Shown here: positions 1 through 5,961 of the stretch, one piece after another
Layout: every line of letters begins with the position of its first letter
How positions within the stretch are numbered: the stretch's first letter is position 1
Assembly: GCF_002155915.1 (NCBI RefSeq)
Contig: NZ_MUME01000009.1
Span: 1-54,311 of the forward strand
Length of the DNA stretch: 54,311 bases
Origin: Streptomyces thermovulgaris
GTDB taxonomy: Bacteria; Actinomycetota; Actinomycetes; Streptomycetales; Streptomycetaceae
Direction: 5' to 3'
Made by a program: the position numbers and the translations under genes
The notes under the pieces: model-generated
What the model saw: the letters and a program-made list of their open reading frames with translations, nothing else
Database searches by the model: none
Told to the model about the DNA's origin: nothing

Positions 1-57
1 TTCGCTCACTGTGCGTAGCGGACCGCCCCCGGCGGCCCGCTACGCACAGTGAGCGAA
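1..57. repeat. Perfect 21-bp inverted repeat (long hairpin)
   Basis: Arms at 1-21 and 37-57 are perfect reverse complements, separated by a 15-nt C/G-rich spacer, and the right arm is followed by ATTT. As RNA it would form a very stable hairpin in either direction. It may be a bidirectional terminator for a gene left of the window or a remnant of mobile DNA. The left edge of the window prevents a decision, since the repeat may extend further left. Confidence 0.6.
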
Positions 58-122
58 TTTCGAACACATGATCCCATCGCAACAAGTCGCGACTCGGATT
101 CGAACAGGCATAGCATTGTGCC

Positions 123-467
123 GTGGCTGAGTCCTATGACTTCCCGAGTGACCTCCTGGACGCTCAGGAGGAGTTGCATCAGGTCCGAGCCGAACTGTCC
201 GCCCTGCTCAAGCGGCTGCCCTGGTCGGTCGAGCCGCTGGACGGGTTCAGCGACGACGCCGGCTGGCGCAAGGTGGAGCGCCCGGCCTCGCCGGGGTGGA
301 CCGACGACGAACAGGCCGAGGTCGAGAAGCTCCGGCGGCGCGAGCGCGAACTCGCGGTGTTCATCACCACCCACCGCTACTGGTCGGAGCTGTCCGGCCC
401 GGACAGCGTCAAGGCCCGCAGCCGGCTGAAGCACGTCCACGAGCCCCGGCGCGAGGAGGAGGCCTGA
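123..467 (+). CDS. Conserved hypothetical protein, 114 aa, helical
   Basis: A small acidic, highly charged protein that starts with GTG at 123. Residues 10-35 and 65-85 are Leu/Glu/Arg-rich and should form amphipathic helices or a short coiled coil; a WRKVERP segment lies between them. There is no signal peptide, membrane segment or catalytic motif. The upstream region has a TAGCAT box at 111-116, which would give a very short leader, and two direct TTCGAACA repeats at 59-66 and 99-106. It lies 58 bp upstream of tRNA-Val on the same strand. I recognise it only as a Streptomyces-type conserved hypothetical and assign no function. Confidence 0.75.
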   Translation: MAESYDFPSDLLDAQEELHQVRAELSALLKRLPWSVEPLDGFSDDAGWRKVERPASPGWTDDEQAEVEKLRRRERELAVFITTHRYWSELSGPDSVKARSRLKHVHEPRREEEA

Positions 468-481
468 CGCACGTGACGGGT

Positions 482-512
482 TTGTGCGGCACTCCCCCCG
501 ACAAGGTAGGCT
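482..512 (+). promoter_or_regulatory. Candidate tRNA-Val promoter
   Basis: TTGTGC at 482-487 and TAGGCT at 507-512, separated by 19 bp, lie upstream of the tRNA 5' end at 526. The -10 hexamer has the TAnnnT form. The spacer is longer than ideal, so the -35 assignment is weak. Confidence 0.35.
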
Positions 513-525
513 GTCGACTCGCCGC

Positions 526-600
<75 letters not shown>

Positions 601-615
601 GTGCGGAAACCTCAG

Positions 616-659
616 CGAAAGCCCGGGCCGACGGGTGTCCCCGCCGGCCCGGGCTTTCG
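616..659 (+). terminator. Terminator hairpin after tRNA-Val
   Basis: The arms CGAAAGCCCGGGCCG and its complement flank an inner ACGGG/CCCG stem and TGTC loop. The long GC-rich stem lies just after the tRNA 3' end. No long U tract follows, as is usual in Streptomyces. Confidence 0.75.
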
Positions 660-805
660 TCGTGTCAGAAGACCGCGGGGGCGGGGGTTTTCCCCACCCC
701 GACCTCGGTGGTGCTCCGGATTCAGCGGACCGGCGCTTCCTCGTACGGTCGTCGTGAAGCCGCAGGGGCTCACCGTCCGTAACCCCAGGGGAGATGGAGA
801 TCGTC

Positions 806-1576
806 ATGTCCCGTACCGTTCCTGTCCGTGCCGCCGCTCTCGGTGGTGCCGTCGCCGTCCTGCTCGCCACGGTCACCGCCTGCGGCAGCTCCGCGGAGGA
901 GGACAGGAGCCCCGAACACCGTTCCTTCGCCCTGCGCGGGCACACCCTGACCATCGACGCCGACGACTCGGCGCTGGAGGTCGTCGCCGGGTCGCAGCAG
1001 GCGGGCAGCATCCGGGTCACGCAGTGGTTCACGGGGTCGGTGCTGCTGGGCGAGGACCCCCGGGCGACCTGGGACATGCGGGACGGCAACCGGCTGGTGC
1101 TGCGGGTGCGGTGCCGCGGGCTCTTCCCCGACTGCGACGCCAGGCACCGCGTCGAGGTCCCGCACGGGGTCACCGTGAAGGTCGAGGACGAGAACGGCCG
1201 GGTGCGGGCCCGCGGGTTCAAGGACGCGCTGGACATCCGGACGCGCAACGGCTCCGTGCACGTCACCGACACCAGCGGTCCCCTGGAGCTGCACTCCGAC
1301 AACGGCTCGGTGCGGGCGGAGGTGTCCTCGCGGCGGGTGCGGGCCGGCACCCTGAACGGGGCGGTCCGCCTGCGCCTGGACGCCGTACCGGACAAGGTGG
1401 GCGCGACCTCCGAGAACGGCTCCGTCGGCATCACGCTGCCGCGCGCCGCGTACCGGGTGACGACGAGGAGCGACAACGGCCCCGTGGACGTCTCCGTGCC
1501 GCGCGACGACTCCAGCCCCCACACGGTGTCCGCGACCACCAGCAACGGAAGGATCACGGTTCGTACGACGGGCTGA
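806..1576 (+). CDS. DUF4097-family lipoprotein
   Basis: A 256-aa exported lipoprotein. A basic N terminus and hydrophobic stretch end in a lipobox (VTAC, Cys about residue 26). The remainder has repeated beta-strand units with the recurrent motif NGSV/NGAV/NGPV (RNGSV, DNGSV, LNGAV, ENGSV, DNGPV), which is the repetitive beta-solenoid pattern of DUF4097 (adhesin-like) proteins. ATG at 806 is preferred to the in-frame ATG at 794 because GGAG at 796-799 sits at good spacing for 806, whereas 794 abuts its own purine tract. The function of the family is unclear; surface anchoring on the outer face of the membrane is the safe inference. Confidence 0.85.
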   Translation: MSRTVPVRAAALGGAVAVLLATVTACGSSAEEDRSPEHRSFALRGHTLTIDADDSALEVVAGSQQAGSIRVTQWFTGSVLLGEDPRATWDMRDGNRLVLRVRCRGLFPDCDARHRVEVPHGVTVKVEDENGRVRARGFKDALDIRTRNGSVHVTDTSGPLELHSDNGSVRAEVSSRRVRAGTLNGAVRLRLDAVPDKVGATSENGSVGITLPRAAYRVTTRSDNGPVDVSVPRDDSSPHTVSATTSNGRITVRTTG

Positions 1577-1649
1577 CCGCCCCCTGTGCCCGCGGTCCGT
1601 GAATGGGACAATGGTCCCAGGGACCGCGATCACAGCACGGGAGAGGGAT

Positions 1650-3086
1650 GTGACGGCGACACCGGCGACACCCGCACAGCCGCACTCGCCGCCTGCACGG
1701 CCCCGGGGCACCCGTCCGGCCTGCGAACCCTCCCGCTTCGTCCCCGTCCGGGCCGCGCGCACCCTCCGGGCCGCGCACGACGTCCTCCTCCTGACGGGCC
1801 TGCCCGTGCTCGCCGCGTTCGCGCTGCCCGCCGTCTTCGCCGGCGGCGGGACCCGGCGCTGGTTCGGCGGGCGGGCCGAGACCCAGCGGGCCCAGGCGCA
1901 GGCCGCCAAGGACGCCGCCGCAGCCGCCTTCTACGAGCTGGACACCGCCCAGCGGGACCTGCGGATCTCCGTCGAGACGATCACGGCCGTCGACGACTCC
2001 CCCGCCGCCCGCCGCGCGGTCGCCGGCTTCGAGGCGCTCAGCCGGCGTGTCGACGAGGCCAGTCACCGCTACATCCAGGCGGTCGACGCGCAGGACCTGG
2101 ACCGGGACGACCTGGACGCCTCCACCGCCGACCGGGCGCGCATCGCCCTGACGGCCGCCAAGGACGAACTGTGCGACGTCAAGCGGGAGCTGGATCGATT
2201 TGCCCGCAGTCTCGGCCCGCTGCTCGACAAGGCCGAGACCCAGCTGGCCCGGGTGGCCCCCGCGGTGGAGCGCGCCCGGCAGGCCCTGGGCGCCGCGGCC
2301 GCCGCACTGGACGGTGCGCGGGCCTCGGGGCTCAGGGCGGACGACCTGGCCGCCCGGCTCGCCGCGCTCTCCCCCGACCTGACCAAGCTGAACCAGGGCG
2401 CGGGACAGCACGGTGTGCGGCAGACGCTGGAGCGCGCCGAGCGGGTCACACGGGAGGCGGAGGCGATCCGGGCGGAGGCCGCACGGCTGCCGGAGAGGGC
2501 CGCCGAGATCGACCGCCGGCTGGTGTCGCTGCGCACCCGCGCCCAGGCGCTGCACACCCGCACCGAACAGGTGGAGCCGCAGCTCAGCGAGTTGCGGCGG
2601 CGGTTCGCGCTCGCCTGCTGGCAGGACCTGCAACGGGTGCCGGAGCAGGCCGCCGACCATGTCCGGCAGGCGGAGCTGCGGCTGAAGGAGGCACAGGCCG
2701 CACGGGAGGAGCAGCGCTGGCCGGACGCGACCGCGCTGCTGTCGACGGTACGGGCGCTGCTGAACAGCGCCGACGAGGCGGTCTCGGCCGTCGGGGACCG
2801 GCTGCGGCGGCTGAACGAGGTGCGGAAGGATCCGCAGGCGGAGATCGAGAGGACCCGGTTCGCGATCCGGGACGCGCAGCGGCTGGCCATGGCGGGCCGT
2901 ACGACGCCGGACCCGCGGCACGCCGGCCCGCTGGACGCGTCGGTGGCCCGGCTGGAGCGCGCGGCCGCCACGCTGACCGGCCACCACCCGGACTACTGGC
3001 ACTTCCTGACGGAGACCGAGGCGATCCGGCGGACGGTCGCCGATGTGGTCGCCCTGATACGCGAGGAGCGGGGAGCCGGCCGCTGA
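1650..3086 (+). CDS. Membrane-anchored coiled-coil protein
   Basis: A 478-aa protein with a Pro/Arg-rich N terminus and one hydrophobic segment at about residues 43-65 (LLLTGLPVLAAFALPAVFAG). About 390 residues of charged Ala/Arg/Glu/Leu-rich sequence follow with heptad character, so long coiled coils are expected. There is no catalytic motif. GTG 1650 is preferred because GGGAGAGGGA lies directly upstream; an in-frame ATG at 1599 has no ribosome binding site. The pattern recalls membrane-tethered septation-ring-like or scaffold proteins (EzrA-like architecture), but I do not recognise a named family. The stop codon lies in the loop of a terminator palindrome. Confidence 0.8.
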   Translation: MTATPATPAQPHSPPARPRGTRPACEPSRFVPVRAARTLRAAHDVLLLTGLPVLAAFALPAVFAGGGTRRWFGGRAETQRAQAQAAKDAAAAAFYELDTAQRDLRISVETITAVDDSPAARRAVAGFEALSRRVDEASHRYIQAVDAQDLDRDDLDASTADRARIALTAAKDELCDVKRELDRFARSLGPLLDKAETQLARVAPAVERARQALGAAAAALDGARASGLRADDLAARLAALSPDLTKLNQGAGQHGVRQTLERAERVTREAEAIRAEAARLPERAAEIDRRLVSLRTRAQALHTRTEQVEPQLSELRRRFALACWQDLQRVPEQAADHVRQAELRLKEAQAAREEQRWPDATALLSTVRALLNSADEAVSAVGDRLRRLNEVRKDPQAEIERTRFAIRDAQRLAMAGRTTPDPRHAGPLDASVARLERAAATLTGHHPDYWHFLTETEAIRRTVADVVALIREERGAGR

Positions 3087-3103
3087 GGACCGGCTCCCCG
3101 CTC
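3066..3103. terminator. Bidirectional terminator, 14-bp perfect arms
   Basis: GAGCGGGGAGCCGG (3066-3079) and its exact complement (3090-3103) surround the stop codon of the coiled-coil gene. The element lies between two convergent genes and can serve both. A 14-bp direct repeat (CCGCTCAGGTGCGG, 3123-3136 and 3146-3159) follows; the second copy contains the stop codon of the leftward gene. Confidence 0.75.
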
Positions 3104-3149
3104 CCACGGGGTGTCCGCGCCGCCGCTCAGGTGCGGCGGACGCCACCGC

Positions 3150-4481
3150 TCAGGTGCGGTAGGCGTAGTAGTACGCGTTCGGGTACGACGCGATGATGCT
3201 CGCCACCGACCGGTTGTAGGTGTTGGTCGAGTGGTACGACAGATACGGCACGCCCTGCGGACTGCGGTACGTGACGATCATCGTGTGGTCCTTGGCCCCG
3301 TCCCGGTTGAAGTCCATCTGCAGCACGTCGCCGAGGTCCATCTGGTAGACGTTGTCGAGGCTGCTGACCCGACCGGAGTGCAGGGCGAACCAGGAGAACT
3401 CGTTGACCCCGATGAACGAGTGCGACTGGATCTCGGAGTTGCCGAACCACTTGGTGTAGTCGTACACGTAGCCCGGAACGTGCTTCCAGCCGCCCGCCTT
3501 CAGGGCCTGGCTGACGAAGTTGGTGCAGTCACCGCCGGCACCCGCCCCGTCGAAGCTCGGGTACTCGGGGTTGTAGTTGTTCCAGTGCTTCGTCGCGTAG
3601 TCCACCATGGCCTTGTAGTCGTAGCCGGAGGCGGAGAAGTTCTTCGGCGCGGCGGGCGGGTTCGGGGTGATGGCCGCACGGGGCGCCGCCGGCGGGTTGC
3701 CGCTGTTGGGCGTGGTCGCCGTGGTCGACGGAGCCGGAGCCGAGGTGGACGGGGCCGGCGCCGTGGTCGACGGAGCCGGAGCCGAGGTGGACGGGGCCGG
3801 CGCCGTGGTCGACGGAGCCGGAGCCGAGGTGGACGGAGCCGGCGCCGAGGTCGTCGGAACCGCGGTGGGCTCCGGGACGACGGGCGGGGGCTCGATCTGG
3901 TTGACCGCCACACCGTCGTCGGTGTTGCGGATGTCGGTCAGCTGCCAGTTGCCCTTGCGGTCGGCCTTGAACGTCAGCTCGTGGTGGGCCTGGAAGCCGG
4001 TGGTCTTCGGCTCGTTGCCGCGGATCTTGCGGTACGTCAGGGTCGTGGTCTCGGTGACGGAGACCTTGGCGGTGCGGCCCTTCACCTGCGTGGCGTTCAG
4101 CTTGACGCTGGTCTTGGCCGAGCTGTACTTCTCCCCCAGCCTGGCGAGCCGGGCCTTGCGTCCGCGCAGCTCGGACAGAGCGGAGCTCTCCTCGCGCGAC
4201 TGCGCGTCGGACAGCCGGACCTTGCCGGAGAAGCCGGACGTCCGGCGGCGGTCCTTGTCCCCGTCCTTGCCGTCCACCAGCGCCTGCGTGCGGTCGGTCA
4301 GCACCGCGGTGGCCAGCTTCTGGAAGGTGGCCCTGGTGGCCGCGTCCACCGTGGGGTCGTCGGTGATGGCGGCGCCCGCGCTCCAGCTGGGCACCAGCGC
4401 CACACCGGCGACCACAGAAGCGGCAGCGGCCGAGACTATGGCGACGCGACGCCGTTTATGGCTCAGTCTTCTTGATTTCAA
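3150..4481 (-). CDS. Secreted protein with C-terminal amidase-like domain
   Basis: A 443-aa protein. A twin-basic N terminus (KRRR) and hydrophobic stretch to about residue 37 form a Sec-type signal peptide. Residues 40-210 form an NTF2-like or helical N domain. Residues about 213-265 are a Pro/Ala/Ser/Thr linker built from SAPAPSTTAPAPST repeats. Residues about 285-443 hold a putative amidase domain (YDYKAMVDYATKHWNNYN, then DCTNFVSQALKAGGW with the presumed catalytic Cys, and a late KDHTMIVTYR His). This is the fold of the amidase_6 family of secreted wall-active proteins. The start is TTG at 4481, preceded by GAGGGG at 7-nt spacing; no ATG or GTG is placed well. The gene lies downstream of the deacetylase-like gene on the same strand. 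Confidence 0.85.
   Translation of the reverse strand: MKSRRLSHKRRRVAIVSAAAASVVAGVALVPSWSAGAAITDDPTVDAATRATFQKLATAVLTDRTQALVDGKDGDKDRRRTSGFSGKVRLSDAQSREESSALSELRGRKARLARLGEKYSSAKTSVKLNATQVKGRTAKVSVTETTTLTYRKIRGNEPKTTGFQAHHELTFKADRKGNWQLTDIRNTDDGVAVNQIEPPPVVPEPTAVPTTSAPAPSTSAPAPSTTAPAPSTSAPAPSTTAPAPSTSAPAPSTTATTPNSGNPPAAPRAAITPNPPAAPKNFSASGYDYKAMVDYATKHWNNYNPEYPSFDGAGAGGDCTNFVSQALKAGGWKHVPGYVYDYTKWFGNSEIQSHSFIGVNEFSWFALHSGRVSSLDNVYQMDLGDVLQMDFNRDGAKDHTMIVTYRSPQGVPYLSYHSTNTYNRSVASIIASYPNAYYYAYRT
3721..3846. repeat. 42-bp tandem repeat x3 encoding the Pro/Ser linker
   Basis: Three consecutive 42-bp units start at 3721, 3763 and 3805 and are almost identical; one base changes in the last copy. 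Each encodes 14 residues of the SAPAPST/TAPAPST linker of the amidase protein. The period is a multiple of three, so copy-number change would alter linker length without a frameshift. Confidence 0.9.
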
Positions 4482-4603
4482 TGATGTTCCCCTCTACGCC
4501 GGTACATCTACCGGGCGACCGCATCTTCGCATGGCGTGTGTGGCCCTTGTGAAGGGGGTAGTACAAGACTCTTTGTCCTGTCAGGGATTGGCCCGCCGGG
4601 GCG

Positions 4604-5905
4604 TCACTTGATCACCGTCGACCAGTCGGGCGACTGGGCCGGGTCGAGCGAGCGCAGCCGCTGCAGGTTCTCGGGCTTCTGGACGTCCAGCCAGTCGGCG
4701 AGCTCCTTGAAGGACACGCACTTGACGTCCTTTTTGGTGCATACGCTCTGAACGACCCGGTCCACGGCCTTCATATAGATACCGCCGTTCCACTGCTCGA
4801 AGTGGTTGCCGATGAACAGCGGGGCCCGGCTGCCGTAGTAGACCCGGTTGAAGCCGGCCATGTAGGTGTTGACGGTCTCCTCCTCCCACTGCGGGTACTT
4901 GGCCGGATCGCCCTTGGTGTCCCCGTCCGACTGGTTGTAGAGGAAGTTGAAGTCCATGGACAGGCCCTGGTACTTGCCGTTCTCGTACGGAAGCATCTGC
5001 AGCGGGAAGTCCCAGATGCCGTTCTTCTTCGTCGGCCAGATCTGGAAGTCACCGGGCGAACTGGCGTCGTAGCGCCAGTTGTAGTCCTTGGCGGCCTTCA
5101 GCAGGTTGGGCTGTCCCTCCAGGCAGGGCGCGCGTCCGCCGACGACCTCCTTGCGGATGTCGAAGGGCAGCGGCGGGATGTCGGTGAAACCGGTGTTGGT
5201 CTTCCATTTCTCCACGAGGGAGAAGAACTGGTCGATCTCCTGCTTCCACTCCTCCACGCTCCAGTCGCCGCCGCCCTTGGGGCCGCAGAAGTGGCCGTTG
5301 AAGTGGGTGCCGATCTCGTGGCCGTCCTCGTAGGCCTTGCGGAGCTGCTCCAGGGTGGTGCGTATGTGGTGCTCGGTGGGGTAGTCGATCGCCGCGGCGC
5401 CCCGCGGGTACTTCGGCGGGTCGTAGAGGTGCTTCTTCTCCTTGGGCAGCAGGTAGATGCCCGTGAGGAAGAAGGTCATGTGGGCGTTGTACTGCTTGGC
5501 CAGCTGCCGGTAGTGCGAGAACAGCTGATCGCTGCCCTCCAGGGCGCCGTCCCAGGAGAAGACGACGAACTGGGGCGGCTTCTCCCCGGGCTTGAGCGGC
5601 TCGGGCTTCAGCCGGCCCTTCTGCGGCCCGGTGTAGGAGGTGGAGCCGTCCCCGATGATGCGGACCTTGCCGTCCCACTCGGGTTCCTGATCGGACCGGC
5701 CCGAGGCTCCCTTGGAGTCCGAGCCGGACCTGGAGCCGTGCTGGGCACCGGTGGACGCGATCGGCTCGGCGGAGTCGGAGCGGGTCAGCGCCAGGGAGCC
5801 CGCCACCACCGAGGCGACCACCAGCAGGGCGGCCAGGGTCACGAACTCGGGACGAATGCTGCGACGGCGTGCACTGGCCTTGCGACGTCGACCGGTTGAC
5901 TTCAT
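4604..5905 (-). CDS. Secreted polysaccharide-deacetylase-like (NodB-fold) protein
   Basis: A 433-aa protein. The first 47 residues are strongly basic followed by one hydrophobic segment (FVTLAALLVVASVVAGSLAL), so it is a signal anchor or secreted protein. From about residue 105 it follows the NodB layout: FVVFSWDGA at the motif-1 position, HMTFFLTGIYLL, then GHEIGTHFNGHF carrying HxxxH metal-binding spacing. A long family-specific C-terminal half includes NRVYYGSRAPLFIGNHFEQWNGG. The motif-1 TFDDG of classical deacetylases is degenerate (SWDGA), leaving one Asp. Known relatives remove N-acetyl or O-acetyl groups from peptidoglycan or glycans; the substrate here is unknown. ATG 5905 lacks a strong ribosome binding site. 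The PBP gene ends 56 bp upstream, so co-transcription is plausible. Confidence 0.82.
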   Translation of the reverse strand: MKSTGRRRKASARRRSIRPEFVTLAALLVVASVVAGSLALTRSDSAEPIASTGAQHGSRSGSDSKGASGRSDQEPEWDGKVRIIGDGSTSYTGPQKGRLKPEPLKPGEKPPQFVVFSWDGALEGSDQLFSHYRQLAKQYNAHMTFFLTGIYLLPKEKKHLYDPPKYPRGAAAIDYPTEHHIRTTLEQLRKAYEDGHEIGTHFNGHFCGPKGGGDWSVEEWKQEIDQFFSLVEKWKTNTGFTDIPPLPFDIRKEVVGGRAPCLEGQPNLLKAAKDYNWRYDASSPGDFQIWPTKKNGIWDFPLQMLPYENGKYQGLSMDFNFLYNQSDGDTKGDPAKYPQWEEETVNTYMAGFNRVYYGSRAPLFIGNHFEQWNGGIYMKAVDRVVQSVCTKKDVKCVSFKELADWLDVQKPENLQRLRSLDPAQSPDWSTVIK

Positions 5906-5961
5906 GAGCGGCTCATTCTGCGAGTGAGGTTCGGTGGGCGGGAGCGGCCGGGGAGCCGGGA

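Noticed and set aside
3721..3846. CRISPR-like array
   Set aside because: Units are contiguous 42-bp coding repeats without spacers; no CRISPR array or cas gene was found in the window.
4482..4603. Riboswitch (ydaO/c-di-AMP type) upstream of the amidase gene
   Set aside because: The gap is too short and shows only a 5-bp hairpin (CCCTT-GTG-AAGGG); none of the conserved ydaO boxes are seen.
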